64,000 bases of DNA from Pyxidicoccus xibeiensis. GTDB lineage: Bacteria; Myxococcota; Myxococcia; Myxococcales; Myxococcaceae. Below the pieces are notes generated by a model. That model made no database searches and had not been told where the DNA came from. It saw nothing but the letters and a program-made list of their open reading frames with translations. The stretch is taken from positions 166,404 through 230,403 of the forward strand of contig NZ_JAJVKV010000016.1 of the NCBI RefSeq assembly GCF_024198175.1. The letters are read 5' to 3'. Of the stretch, positions 1 through 8,747 are shown one piece after another (the first letter of the stretch is position 1; each line of letters begins with the position of its first letter). The position numbers were made by a program, and so were the translations under genes.

Positions 1-935
1 TGCCGGGAGGCTTTGACATCCGCCGCTCCGGCTACTGGGTGGAGGGGACGGAGGACGTGCCCAACCGGCCGCATGCTCTCGTCAACGCCTCCTCGCCGGG
101 CTTCCTGGAGGCGCTGCGCGTGCCGCTGCTCGCGGGCCGCCGGCTCACCGCGGACGACCGCAAGGACACCCCGAGAGTCCTCGTGGTGAGCGAGCACTTC
201 GCCCGCAAGGTCTTCCCCGGGCAGGACGCGGTGGGGCGCCGGGTGACGTTCGGCGGCGACGACGCGCAGGGCAACCCGCTGTGGCTGACGGTGGTGGGCG
301 TGGTGGGGGACGTGCCGTACGCCGGGGTGGAGTCGGGGCAGGAGCCCACGGCGTACCTCCCCCTGGCGCAGGGCGGAGACGGGCCGGACCTGGGCGCGCA
401 GCTCGCGGTGCGGGCCGCGCCGGGCCTGTCGCCCCAGGCGCTGGAGGCGGTGGTGCGCGAGGAGCTGCGCGCGGTGGACTCCACGGCGGCGCTCGCGCAG
501 CCCACCACGCTGGAGGACCGGCTGGCGGTGGACCTGGCCCGGCCCCGCTTCCGCACGGTGCTGCTGGGCAGCTTCGGCGTGCTGGCGCTGGTGCTGGCGG
601 CGGTGGGCATCTACGGCGTCATGTCCTACGTGGTGGCGCAGCGCTCTCACGAGATGGGCGTGCGCATGGCCCTCGGTGCCCAGCGGCGGGACGTGCTGGG
701 CCTCGTCGTGGGGCAGGCGCTGCGGCGGGTAGGGCTGGGGCTCGGGCTGGGGCTCGCTGGTGCGCTGGCGGTGCACCGGGTGATGGAGGGCCTCCTCTAT
801 GGCGTCAGCTCGCTGGACCTCACCGTGCTGGGCGCGGTGGCCGCGGTGCTCCTGGGGACTGCCTGGCTGGCGAGCTGGCTGCCAGCACGCCGTGCGGCCA
901 GCGTGGACCCCGCCTCCATCCTCCGTCGCGGCTGA
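1..935 (+). CDS. ABC transporter permease, MacB/FtsX type (C-terminal part)
   Basis: The reading frame is open from the left edge, so the N-terminus lies outside the window. The visible part has a periplasmic core segment of the MacB type (VVSEHFARKVFPGQDAVGRR, then WLTVVGVVGDVPYAG), followed by the FtsX domain: a membrane helix around FGVLALVLAAVGIYGVMSYV, the cytoplasmic coupling stretch SHEMGVRMALGAQRRDVLGL, and two further helices. It ends in the usual ARRAASVDPASILRRG tail. Such orphan permeases, often duplicated, act in lipid, peptide or macrolide export together with a separate ATPase. The NtrC-type regulator 43 bases downstream may be in the same operon. The family call is firm; the substrate is unknown. 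Confidence 0.85.
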   Translation, partial: PGGFDIRRSGYWVEGTEDVPNRPHALVNASSPGFLEALRVPLLAGRRLTADDRKDTPRVLVVSEHFARKVFPGQDAVGRRVTFGGDDAQGNPLWLTVVGVVGDVPYAGVESGQEPTAYLPLAQGGDGPDLGAQLAVRAAPGLSPQALEAVVREELRAVDSTAALAQPTTLEDRLAVDLARPRFRTVLLGSFGVLALVLAAVGIYGVMSYVVAQRSHEMGVRMALGAQRRDVLGLVVGQALRRVGLGLGLGLAGALAVHRVMEGLLYGVSSLDLTVLGAVAAVLLGTAWLASWLPARRAASVDPASILRRG

Positions 936-978
936 CGCCGTCCCATTTCTGGCACATTCTCTCTGGTAGGTACCCCCC

Positions 979-2409
979 GTGTCCGAGCCCCTTCCCACCG
1001 CGTCCCCTCCCGCCGCACCCGCGCCCGCCGCCGCAAGGCCCTCGCGCATCCTCATCGCCGATGACCAGGCAGACGTGCTGGAGGCGCTCCGGCTGTTGCT
1101 CAAGCGCGACGGGTACGCCGTCGTCACCGCCCAGTCGCCCGCGGGCGCGCTGGCCACGCTGGAGTCGGAGGACGTGGACCTCGTCCTCATGGACCTGAAC
1201 TACGCGCGCGACACCACGTCCGGGAAGGAGGGCATGGACCTGCTCGGCCGCATCCGCGCGCAGGACGCGGCGCTGCCGGTGGTGGTGATGACGGCGTGGG
1301 GCAGCGTGGAGGGCGCGGTGGAGGCCATGCGCGGCGGCGCGCGCGACTACGTGCAGAAGCCGTGGGACAACACGCGCCTTTTGGCCACGCTGCGCACGCA
1401 GCTGGAACTGGGCCGGGCCTTGAAGCGCAGCCGGCGGCTGGAGGAGGAGAACCAGCACCTGCGGCGCGGCCAGGGTGGCCTGCCCACCATGGTGTCGGAG
1501 TCTCGCGCCATGCAGCCCATCCGCCGCCTCATCGAGCGCGTGGCGCCGTCCGGGGCCAACGTGCTGGTGACGGGCGAGCACGGCACGGGCAAGGAGGTGG
1601 TGGCGCGGCTGCTCCACGCGGCCTCCACGCGCGCGGACCGGCCCTTCGTGGCGGTGAACTCCGGCGGCCTGTCCGAGGGCGTCTTCGAGAGCGAGCTGTT
1701 CGGCCACGTGAAGGGTGCCTTCACGGACGCGAAGGGAGACCGCATCGGCTGCTTCGAGCTGGCGGACGGCGGCACGCTCTTCCTGGACGAGATTGGCAAC
1801 ATGCCGCTGTCGCAGCAGGCCAAGCTGCTGCGCGTGCTGCAGACGGGCGAGCTGCACCCGGTGGGCTCGTCGAAGGTGCGGCGCGTGGACGTGCGGGTGG
1901 TGAGCGCCACCAACGTGGACCTGTCCAAGGCGGTGACGGAGGGGCGCTTCCGCGAGGATTTGCTCTACCGCCTCAACACGGTGGAGCTGCAGCTGCCGCC
2001 GCTGCGCGACAGGCGCGAGGACATCCCCCTGCTGGCGACGCACTTCCTGGCGGAGCACGGCCGGCGCTACGGGCGGCCCACGGTGCGGCTGTCGGCGGGC
2101 GCGCTGGAGGCGCTGCTGGCGTACGCGTGGCCGGGCAACGTGCGCGAGCTGGAGCACGCGGTGGAGCGCGCGCTGCTGATGGCGGCGGGTGACGAGGTGT
2201 CGGCGGACGACCTGCTCTTGAAGCGGGTGGGGCGTGAGGGCCCGTCGCGGCTGGAGGAGATGACGCTGGAGGAGGTGGAGCGCTACCTCATCGAGCGCGC
2301 CCTGGCGCGGCAGGAGGGCAACGTGAGCGAGGCGGCCAAGGGGCTGGGCCTGTCGCGAAGCGCGCTATACCGGAGGCTCCAGCACTACGGAATCAAGGGA
2401 GCTCGGTGA
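979..2409 (+). CDS. Sigma-54-dependent response regulator, NtrC family
   Basis: 476 residues. Receiver domain at about 22-140 with acidic pair DD28-29, phospho-acceptor D72 and K127. AAA+ domain at about 165-400 with Walker A GEHGTGKE (199-206) and Walker B LFLDE (267-271). C-terminal Fis-type helix-turn-helix (EGNVSEAAKGLGLSRSALY). The loop that contacts sigma-54 reads GAFTDA (246-251) instead of GAFTGA. The GTG start at 979 is supported by GGTAGG 7 bases upstream. The gene overlaps the following kinase by four bases (GTGA), so the two form a two-component pair that should activate sigma-54 promoters, possibly those of the preceding ABC transporter. Confidence 0.93.
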   Translation: MSEPLPTASPPAAPAPAAARPSRILIADDQADVLEALRLLLKRDGYAVVTAQSPAGALATLESEDVDLVLMDLNYARDTTSGKEGMDLLGRIRAQDAALPVVVMTAWGSVEGAVEAMRGGARDYVQKPWDNTRLLATLRTQLELGRALKRSRRLEEENQHLRRGQGGLPTMVSESRAMQPIRRLIERVAPSGANVLVTGEHGTGKEVVARLLHAASTRADRPFVAVNSGGLSEGVFESELFGHVKGAFTDAKGDRIGCFELADGGTLFLDEIGNMPLSQQAKLLRVLQTGELHPVGSSKVRRVDVRVVSATNVDLSKAVTEGRFREDLLYRLNTVELQLPPLRDRREDIPLLATHFLAEHGRRYGRPTVRLSAGALEALLAYAWPGNVRELEHAVERALLMAAGDEVSADDLLLKRVGREGPSRLEEMTLEEVERYLIERALARQEGNVSEAAKGLGLSRSALYRRLQHYGIKGAR

Positions 2410-3770
2410 AGCAGAAGCGCAGCCCTCCGCCACATGACGTGCAGGTGCTCGGCCTGGCGTGGCTGGCGGGGCTGCCGGGCTCGGTGGCCGCGCTCATCAT
2501 GGTGTGGACGGGGGACTTCTCCGCGAAGGTGCAGTGGACGCTGACCACGCTGGTGGTGGGCGTCTTCCTCGGCGTCGGGCTCCTGGTGCGCGAGCGGGTG
2601 ATGCGGCCGCTGCACGCGGTGGCGAACCTGTTGGCCGCGCTGCGCGAGGGTGATTACTCGGTGCGCGGGCGCGGTGCGCGCGGGGGTGACGCGCTGGGCG
2701 AGGTGCTGCTGGAGGTCAACGCGCTGGGCGACACGCTGCGCGAGCAGCGGCTGGGGGCGCTGGAGGCAGGGGCGCTCCTGGAGCAGGTGATGGAGGAGAT
2801 CGACGTCGGGGTGCTGGCCTTCGACGTGGCGGGCACGCTGAAGCTGGTGAACCGCGCGGGGGAGCGGCTGCTGGGGCAGCCTCGCTCGCAGCTGGTGGGG
2901 AAGGGGGCCGGCTCGCTGGGGCTGTCGGACCTGCTGGAGGGCCCGGTGCCCCGGCGGCTGACGCGCAGCTTCGCGGAGGAGGGCGGCCCCTACGAGGTGC
3001 GGCGGGGTGAGTTCCGCCAGGGCGGGCTGCCGCACCAGCTCGTCGTCATCGCTGACTTGAGATTGGCGCTGCGCGAGCAGGAGCGCGAGGCGTGGCGCCG
3101 GCTGGTGCGGGTGCTGAGCCACGAAATCAACAACTCGCTGACGCCCATCGGCTCCATCGCCGAGGCGCTGCGGGACATGCTGGTGCAGCAGCCGCGCGCG
3201 GCGGACTGGGAGGAGGACGCGAAGAGCGGGCTGGGCATCATCGCCCGGCGCTCGGAGTCACTGGCGCGCTTCATGTCCGCGTACGCGAGGCTGGCGCGGC
3301 TGCCTCCGCCGTCCCTGGGGAACGTGGAAGTGGACGGCTGGGTGCGGCGGGTGGCGGCGCTGGAGCACCGCCGGCCGGTGGCGGTGCGCGCGGGCCCGGC
3401 ACTGGTGGTGCGCGGGGACGTGGACCAGCTGGAGCAGCTGCTCATCAACCTGGTGCGCAACGCGGTGGACGCGGTGCAGATGGCTCCGGAGGGCGGCAAC
3501 GTCTGGGTGTCCTGGGCAGTGCTGTCACCGGGCGCGGTGGAGGTGTGGGTGGAGGACGAGGGCCCCGGGCTGGCGGACACGGGCAACCTCTTCGTGCCCT
3601 TCTTCACCACGAAGCCGCAGGGCAGCGGCATCGGCCTGGCGCTGAGCCGGCAGATTGCGGAGGCCCATGGCGGAGGCCTGCGTCTGGAGAACCGGCCGGA
3701 GGGGCGGGGGTGCCGCGCACGGCTGAAGCTGCCGCTGGACGCCCCGGGCGTGCAGGTGGGCCAGGGCTGA
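2406..3770 (+). CDS. NtrY-like sensor histidine kinase
   Basis: 454 residues. Two N-terminal membrane helices (about 14-34 and 45-62) leave almost no periplasmic part, so the signal is probably sensed in the membrane or cytoplasm. A HAMP-like linker (about 63-115) and a PAS-like segment (about 120-225) follow. The phospho-acceptor is H239 in VLSHEINNSLTP, the NtrY-type H-box. The ATPase domain has the N-box INLVRNAVDAV, the G1 box EDEGPGLAD and the GSGIGLALSRQIAEAHGG segment. The GTG start lies inside the stop codon of the regulator, so the two are translationally coupled. It should phosphorylate the upstream NtrC-type protein. Confidence 0.92.
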   Translation: MKQKRSPPPHDVQVLGLAWLAGLPGSVAALIMVWTGDFSAKVQWTLTTLVVGVFLGVGLLVRERVMRPLHAVANLLAALREGDYSVRGRGARGGDALGEVLLEVNALGDTLREQRLGALEAGALLEQVMEEIDVGVLAFDVAGTLKLVNRAGERLLGQPRSQLVGKGAGSLGLSDLLEGPVPRRLTRSFAEEGGPYEVRRGEFRQGGLPHQLVVIADLRLALREQEREAWRRLVRVLSHEINNSLTPIGSIAEALRDMLVQQPRAADWEEDAKSGLGIIARRSESLARFMSAYARLARLPPPSLGNVEVDGWVRRVAALEHRRPVAVRAGPALVVRGDVDQLEQLLINLVRNAVDAVQMAPEGGNVWVSWAVLSPGAVEVWVEDEGPGLADTGNLFVPFFTTKPQGSGIGLALSRQIAEAHGGGLRLENRPEGRGCRARLKLPLDAPGVQVGQG

Positions 3771-3870
3771 GCGTCTCGTCACCTTGCTGCTATGCGCCAT
3801 CGCAGAGGCGGCTGGACTAAAGTCAACCCGGTGTGCAGCTCACGGCCGCTGGTGTTTGAACTACGAGCCC

Positions 3871-4458
3871 ATGCCCTATTCCTATTACACGTTCGGACAT
3901 GCGCATGACCCCCGTGCGGTGGAGATCGTCGACCTTCCGGACAGGGTCGAGGACTACTTCTACCTGAGCGATGGCATCCCGTGTGCCTCCTACCTGCCGC
4001 CGACGACCGAGCTCAGCCTCTACGAACGCGCTGGGGACATGTTCACGGACTTCATCGACAACCCGGACCGTGTGCTCTACGTGTCCCAGCGCGTGCAGGA
4101 CGTCTTGAAGAGCCGGGGATTGGTAGGCGAGGCCATCGAGCTGCTGCCCTTCGTACTGCTGGACAAGCGCGGCCGTCGCACCCGCGAGTCCTATGCCATC
4201 GCCAATCCGCTGGTGCGCGTACCGTGTCTGGACTTCGAGCGCTCGAAGTACCGGCGCACCGCCAGCGACCCGAACGAGCTCGCCGAGGTCAAGCTGCTGC
4301 ACGTGCGCGAGGATGCCGTGCCCGACAACGCCCAGCTCTTCCGGATGGCGGAGTACTCGGAAATGATTGTGCTGCGCTCCGACCTCCTGGAGGCCTTCCA
4401 GCAGGCGGGGCTCACCGGGCTCGCGGTCAACCCCGCGGGCAAGACCATCCCGGGCTGA
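3871..4458 (+). CDS. Imm11-family (DUF1629) immunity-type protein, orphan copy
   Basis: 195 residues from the ATG at 3871; the frame is open from 3784, but the extra residues have no counterpart in the other three Imm11 proteins of this window. Shared landmarks are a YVSQRVQDVLKS helix, IELLPFVLLDKRG, an ANPLVRVPCLDFE stretch, and LFRMAEYSEMIVLRSDLLEAF near the end. Imm11 proteins are predicted to neutralise nuclease-type polymorphic toxins. It is followed 13 bases later by an Imm49 gene, the order seen in all four copies here, but no nuclease gene precedes it on this strand. It is probably a spare immunity module that protects against related strains. Family call good; partner unknown. Confidence 0.75.
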   Translation: MPYSYYTFGHAHDPRAVEIVDLPDRVEDYFYLSDGIPCASYLPPTTELSLYERAGDMFTDFIDNPDRVLYVSQRVQDVLKSRGLVGEAIELLPFVLLDKRGRRTRESYAIANPLVRVPCLDFERSKYRRTASDPNELAEVKLLHVREDAVPDNAQLFRMAEYSEMIVLRSDLLEAFQQAGLTGLAVNPAGKTIPG

Positions 4459-4471
4459 GGTCCTTCCACCC

Positions 4472-5206
4472 ATGGACTCGGTCCTCGACAACCTCCTCTT
4501 CCTGCTGGGCCAGCGGATGCCCCGGCTTCAGTCGTCGTCGGCGAAGCCGGACGCGAAGCTGACCTTGGAGACGGCGGCCCTCTGGCGGCAGTACGGCTGT
4601 GGATTGCTGCTGTCCGAGCTGGACGAGGAAGGCTTTCGCGATGGCCTGGAGCAGGCGGCGACGCTCTACCGGGACCTGCTGAAGCGCCGGAGCGCATGCT
4701 CCGAGTTCGACCAGTACTACCTTGCACGCAGCAAGGGCGAGCCGCTCTTCGACGCCCTCGCCGTGGGTGCATGGGACCTGGCCCGGGACATTGCGGCGAG
4801 GATGACGTCCACCTGGATGCAGCGGATGGAGGCCGAGGAGGACTTCCACTACTTCGGTGTGCTCAGCGCCATGCTACTCCAGCGGCCCGACCTGGACTCG
4901 GAGCTGGCGGCCTTCGAGCGGTGCCTCCAGGGAGGACAGTCCTACCGCTTCGACGCGGTGAAGGGCCTGACACTCGCGGATGCCGAGGCCTTCGAAGCCG
5001 GCCTCCAGGGAATGATTGAGGAGCAGGCCGCCTGGGTCGAGCGGCAGCAGCGCTCCGGACTCTTCGACCCCTATCTCCACAAGACGTCTGCCTTCGTCTT
5101 CATCGAGGGCGTGGCGCTCGTCCGCCTGGCGAGGAACCGGGCGTTGAAGACCGAAGAGCGGTATCGCCTCATTCCGGCGCCAGCGCTTGGCGGCGGAGCC
5201 GGGTAG
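4472..5206 (+). CDS. Imm49-family immunity-type protein, orphan copy
   Basis: 244 residues from the ATG at 4472; the longer open frame from 4367 overlaps the preceding gene and is unlikely. It is mostly alpha-helical. It shares with the three other Imm49 proteins of the window an acidic-aromatic element (AEEDFHYFGVLSAML) and the C-terminal signature FVFIEGVALVRLARNRAL ending near RLIP. Imm49 proteins are known only as predicted antidotes beside polymorphic toxin genes. It is the second gene of the orphan pair with the Imm11 gene just upstream and is presumably cotranscribed with it. Confidence 0.75.
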   Translation: MDSVLDNLLFLLGQRMPRLQSSSAKPDAKLTLETAALWRQYGCGLLLSELDEEGFRDGLEQAATLYRDLLKRRSACSEFDQYYLARSKGEPLFDALAVGAWDLARDIAARMTSTWMQRMEAEEDFHYFGVLSAMLLQRPDLDSELAAFERCLQGGQSYRFDAVKGLTLADAEAFEAGLQGMIEEQAAWVERQQRSGLFDPYLHKTSAFVFIEGVALVRLARNRALKTEERYRLIPAPALGGGAG

Positions 5207-5313
5207 CCCGCCCCCTGAGCGGCCGCCTCCGATTTGGAACTAGGATGGCGCAAAGGGCAGGCACGCCGGCTGGGAACATCCGGGCCCGGCGCCGTTCCCC
5301 TGGGGTGATTGTC

Positions 5314-6615
5314 ATGAACGCAGGACGGATTATCGCTTTCGCGCTCTGGGGGCTGATGGGGACGGCCCTGGCCGCGGAGCCCGCGACCAAGGCGGAGGAG
5401 ACGCCGGAGAAGCAGTCCACGGGGCTCCTCCAGGCGCGGATGACGACGCAGCAGAAGACGCTGGAGTCGGCGGAAGCCGAGATGACCACGCTCCGGCAGA
5501 TGCTGCGGACGGCGCGGGCGCGGCAGGCGGAGGTCCAGGCGCAGAAGTTCGACAGCGCGCGCTTCGCGCCTCTGCTGACCCGGTTCCAGAAGGACTTCGC
5601 CGCGGTGAGCGAGGTCACCACGAGGGGCGGCCTCCCGACGAAGGACGTGTACCAGCGGCTGGAGCGCTCCGCGAACGACCTGACCAGCGCCATGACCTTC
5701 GCGCTCGTCGACTACCTGCCCCAGCACGCCGATGACGGCCAGCGCTCACCGCTGATGGACGAGGTGTACGGCGAGCCGAAGAAGCTGGACATGCCGAGCG
5801 CCCTCGAGCTCAAGTCTCTGCAGTTTCCGGCGATTGGCCGCGACGCTCAGACGCCCGAGGCCTTCCTCGAGCAGATGCGGGAGTCCGTCGCCAGCGCCTC
5901 GGAGCGGGCGAAGTCGCTCTCGCTGACGGAGCTGGAGCGGCTGTTCACCCGGGACCGGGACGCGGTGGCCAAGGTCTGGCAGGACATCATGGACCGGGCC
6001 CAGGCGGGCCTCGACGCCCGCTTCCAGCAGGTGAAGGACGCCCAGGGCGCCATCGACACGCTCAGCACCGAGCTGGATGCGCGTCAGCTCGAGAAGGTGG
6101 AGACGGACGCGCGGCTGAACTGGGCCGTCATCAGCATGATTGTCTCGCTGTCGCTGCTCTTCATCTCCACGCGCTTCTTCACGCCGGAGGTGCAGGCCAT
6201 CATCTTCCAGCAGCGGACGCTGATTGAGATGGTCGGCATGGCCTTCCTGCTGCTGACCATCATCATCCTCGCGACGGACGACAAGATTGACAAAGCCGTG
6301 CTCGGAACGCTGCTGGGCACGGTGGGTGGATACATCTTCGGTCAGCAGTCGCAGGCCCGGCGCAACGCCGCGGAAGCCGCCCCACGCCCCGAGCAGGCCC
6401 CGAGCGCACCGGCGCAGCCCCAGCCCGCGGCGCCGGCTCCGCAGCCTCCTCCGGTCCAGCAAGCCCTGCCCGTGGCGCCCACGGTGCCGCCGCAGGCGGC
6501 GGCGGTGCTGCTGCAGCAGGCCGCGCAGCAGGTCGGAAACCCGGAGGTGCGGTCCGGAAGCGCCGCGCCCCTGCCCTCGGGCGCGGAGCGCACCCCGCCT
6601 GCCGCGGAGAAGTAG
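5314..6615 (+). CDS. Membrane protein with coiled coil and Pro/Ala/Gln-rich tail
   Basis: 433 residues, function not recognised. The start is the ATG at 5314, preceded by TGGGGTG about 8 bases upstream and followed by a signal peptide (IIAFALWGLMGTALAAEP); the open frame from 5245 would put an Arg-rich leader in front. Residues about 35-110 and 200-270 are charged and helical, probably coiled coil. Two membrane helices follow (LNWAVISMIVSLSLLFIS and VGMAFLLLTIIILAT), then a glycine-rich LLGTVGGYIFGQQSQ stretch and a C-terminal 70 residues rich in Pro, Ala and Gln. It lies between two Imm11/Imm49 pairs on opposite strands, so a role in the immunity region is possible but unproven. Confidence 0.6.
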   Translation: MNAGRIIAFALWGLMGTALAAEPATKAEETPEKQSTGLLQARMTTQQKTLESAEAEMTTLRQMLRTARARQAEVQAQKFDSARFAPLLTRFQKDFAAVSEVTTRGGLPTKDVYQRLERSANDLTSAMTFALVDYLPQHADDGQRSPLMDEVYGEPKKLDMPSALELKSLQFPAIGRDAQTPEAFLEQMRESVASASERAKSLSLTELERLFTRDRDAVAKVWQDIMDRAQAGLDARFQQVKDAQGAIDTLSTELDARQLEKVETDARLNWAVISMIVSLSLLFISTRFFTPEVQAIIFQQRTLIEMVGMAFLLLTIIILATDDKIDKAVLGTLLGTVGGYIFGQQSQARRNAAEAAPRPEQAPSAPAQPQPAAPAPQPPPVQQALPVAPTVPPQAAAVLLQQAAQQVGNPEVRSGSAAPLPSGAERTPPAAEK

Positions 6616-6648
6616 CCTCAGCGCCCCATGGGGCCCGGGCGCTCCGCC

Positions 6649-7440
6649 CTACTGAAGGCCCGCCATCTCCGCGAAGAGGTCATCCGGCCGGCGGCGGAGC
6701 AGCCCGACGCGGCCCGTCTCCGGACACAGCGGGAAGGGCTGCTTGGGGACGCGGATGCCCCGGCTCTCGGCGATTCTCACCAGCGCGAAGCCCTCGGTGA
6801 AGACGCGGCTGCGGGGCTCGAAGGTGGCGGTGTCGGCGAACTCGGGGCGCTCCTTGAGCTGCTCGGACGCATTCCGCTCACACAGCTCCTGGAAGGCTTG
6901 CTCGAAGGCCGCCCCGTCCCCTTCCTGCAGGGCCTGGCACACGTCGTAGCGCGCGGACGCATCACCCTTCAGGGCCTTGTCGAAGCGCTTGAGAGACGCC
7001 TCGCGCTCAGCCTCCTCCGCCCCGCCGAGCGTCACGGAGAGGAACTCGTGATAGGCGAAGTCCTCTTCGTACTCCCCCTTCTTCATCCATCGGGTCGGGG
7101 ACAGGGCGCTGATTTCGAGCGCCAGGGGGATATCCCCCGCCGCGGCGGCGCAGAAGAACCCCTCGCTCCGGCTCCTGGCGCGGCGGAAGTCATTCTGTCC
7201 GCCCTCGTCCTTGCTCCGCTCGAGGAAGTAGCGGCGGGTGAGCCCCGTCCAGAAGAGGTATTTCTGGAAGCCCGCCTTGTCGGCCGCCCTGAGCAGCTTG
7301 CAGCAGGCCATCGCCTGGAAGCACAGCTCGGCCTCCTCGTACGTCTCTCCAATCTCCACGGCGGGGTGTCCGGCTGCGATGACCGCCAGGTGCTCCTTGA
7401 GCTGGTCGAGCACCTGCTTCTCTTTCGCACTCAGTGTCAT
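6649..7440 (-). CDS. Imm49-family immunity-type protein (cassette 1)
   Basis: 263 residues, helical. It contains the acidic-aromatic element EYEEDFAYHEFLS and the C-terminal RVFTEGFALVRIAESRGI shared by all four Imm49 proteins here. It is the last gene of the reverse-strand cassette (ketosynthase-like, AHH nuclease, Imm11, Imm49) and starts 48 bases after the Imm11 stop. The likely role is to protect the producer and its kin from the AHH nuclease encoded upstream, alone or together with Imm11; whether both are needed cannot be told from sequence. Confidence 0.78.
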   Translation of the reverse strand: MTLSAKEKQVLDQLKEHLAVIAAGHPAVEIGETYEEAELCFQAMACCKLLRAADKAGFQKYLFWTGLTRRYFLERSKDEGGQNDFRRARSRSEGFFCAAAAGDIPLALEISALSPTRWMKKGEYEEDFAYHEFLSVTLGGAEEAEREASLKRFDKALKGDASARYDVCQALQEGDGAAFEQAFQELCERNASEQLKERPEFADTATFEPRSRVFTEGFALVRIAESRGIRVPKQPFPLCPETGRVGLLRRRPDDLFAEMAGLQ

Positions 7441-7488
7441 GGCGTTGCTCCCGGACGGGACGTGTCGGACAGCGCGTGGATGGCTGGC

Positions 7489-8070
7489 TCAGCGCACGAA
7501 GGTGTCGACCTCGTCGAAGATGAGGCCGGTGAAGCCCTCGTCGAGGATGGCCTGTGCGAGCTTGCGGTCCACCATGACGGCGTGCTCGAAGTGCTTCAGC
7601 CGGAACAGCAGGAACCCCGGCTCGAATGCCTTGGGCTTCAGGACCAGCTTCTCGACGGCGCTGATCTTGTCCGGGTCGATGGCGTTCCAGGAGATGTCTG
7701 ACTTCTCCTTGTCGATGCAGTCGAAGACGCGCAGCGGGTTGATGATGAAGTACTCATCGCTCGCCACCTTCTTCTTGTGGTTGAAGATGGGCACCTGCAG
7801 GTACTCGACTTCGCGCGGCTTCCGGGCCTCGATGAACTCCTTCAGTGCCTTGGAGACGGTGATGATTCTGTCGGGGTTCTTGAGGTTGTCGGCCAGGTCG
7901 ACGTACCGCTTGAACTTGGGGTCCATGTGGAAGGCGGCGTCGGACGGGAACCCCTTGGCTCTGGAGATGCCCCGGGAGAGCTCGTACTCGTCTTCCACGT
8001 TCCGCAGCGGCGTCAGGACGCAGAAGCTCCCGCCGACATCCCACTCCCAGACTAGAGGCAGCTTGCTCAT
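7489..8070 (-). CDS. Imm11-family immunity-type protein (cassette 1)
   Basis: 193 residues from an ATG 13 bases after the nuclease stop codon. It shows the family landmarks: ITVSKALKEFIEARKPREVE, YLQVPIFNHKKKVASDEYF, INPLRVFDCIDKEKS, and LFRLKHFEHAVMVDRKLAQ near the end. The N-terminal stretch MSKLPLVWEWDVGGSFCVL is less conserved than the centre. Its position directly after the toxin gene is what is expected of an immunity gene translated with its toxin. Confidence 0.78.
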   Translation of the reverse strand: MSKLPLVWEWDVGGSFCVLTPLRNVEDEYELSRGISRAKGFPSDAAFHMDPKFKRYVDLADNLKNPDRIITVSKALKEFIEARKPREVEYLQVPIFNHKKKVASDEYFIINPLRVFDCIDKEKSDISWNAIDPDKISAVEKLVLKPKAFEPGFLLFRLKHFEHAVMVDRKLAQAILDEGFTGLIFDEVDTFVR

Positions 8071-8083
8071 TGGATGAGGTCCT

Positions 8084-8728
8084 TCAATTCAGCTTCTTGA
8101 AGATTTTGACCAGCGTCTTCAGCGACAGCCCTGGATGGCGAGGGTTGGGACGCAGGGCCATGGAGAAGGGGTGGTACCACAGGGCCTTGTAGGCCTTGTC
8201 GAAGCGCTTCTGCCAGCATTTCTTCGTACCCCCCTGGCGGGTTCCCCGGACCTTGATTCTCCCGCGGAAGGTGGTGCTGGCCTTGTCGAGCTCGTCCTTG
8301 AGCCTCTTCACATCTACGTCGTGGACCTTCTTCTTGGCGGTCAGCGCGTTCCACACGTTCTCCTTGAGGTAATCGGAGACCTCCTCCCGGTAGCCACCCC
8401 TCGTATTGTGGTCGACCTGGTGTGAGGGCATGTTCTTCGGCGCGGTGCCGTCCGACATCCGGTACTGGAAGTTGAGGGGCAGCCCCATCAGGTTGTTGGA
8501 GTCGTTGATGTCCCAGGGCGTCACCCAGAGGCAGGCCTCGACGTAGTCCTTGAGCCCCGGGTTGTATTGCTCGACGCGAGCCGCGACGGACTGGAGACAC
8601 ACGATGTGGTGAATCTCGCAATAGGGCTTCGTGCGGAAGCCCGTGTTGCAGTTCTTCGCGTAGTTGGAGGTTTTGTGAAGGGTCGATTCGCGCTTCTTCT
8701 CTTTCTTGATGTGCTTCAGGACGCTCAC
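8084..8728 (-). CDS. AHH/HNH-superfamily nuclease effector (cassette 1)
   Basis: 214 residues from a GTG at 8728 that has GAGAGGG about 8 bases upstream; an in-frame GTG at 8758 would overlap the preceding gene by 11 bases but has no ribosome site. Very basic N-terminus. The putative active centre is EIHHIVC, then WDINDSNNLMGLPLN and MPSHQVDHNTRGGY, which follow the order His-His, Asn-containing strand, His-x-x-x-His of the AHH branch of HNH/Endo VII nucleases. It is followed by Imm11 and Imm49 genes. There is no signal peptide, so delivery probably needs a secretion machine such as T6SS. The exact target (DNA or RNA) is not visible. Confidence 0.75.
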   Translation of the reverse strand: MSVLKHIKKEKKRESTLHKTSNYAKNCNTGFRTKPYCEIHHIVCLQSVAARVEQYNPGLKDYVEACLWVTPWDINDSNNLMGLPLNFQYRMSDGTAPKNMPSHQVDHNTRGGYREEVSDYLKENVWNALTAKKKVHDVDVKRLKDELDKASTTFRGRIKVRGTRQGGTKKCWQKRFDKAYKALWYHPFSMALRPNPRHPGLSLKTLVKIFKKLN

Positions 8729-8747
8729 GAGACCACCCTCTCTCTTG

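Noticed and set aside
949..975. Sigma-54-like TGGCAC before the NtrC-type gene
   Set aside because: The -12 element that should follow is not recognisable (CTCT where TTGC is expected), so autoregulation through sigma-54 is not supported.
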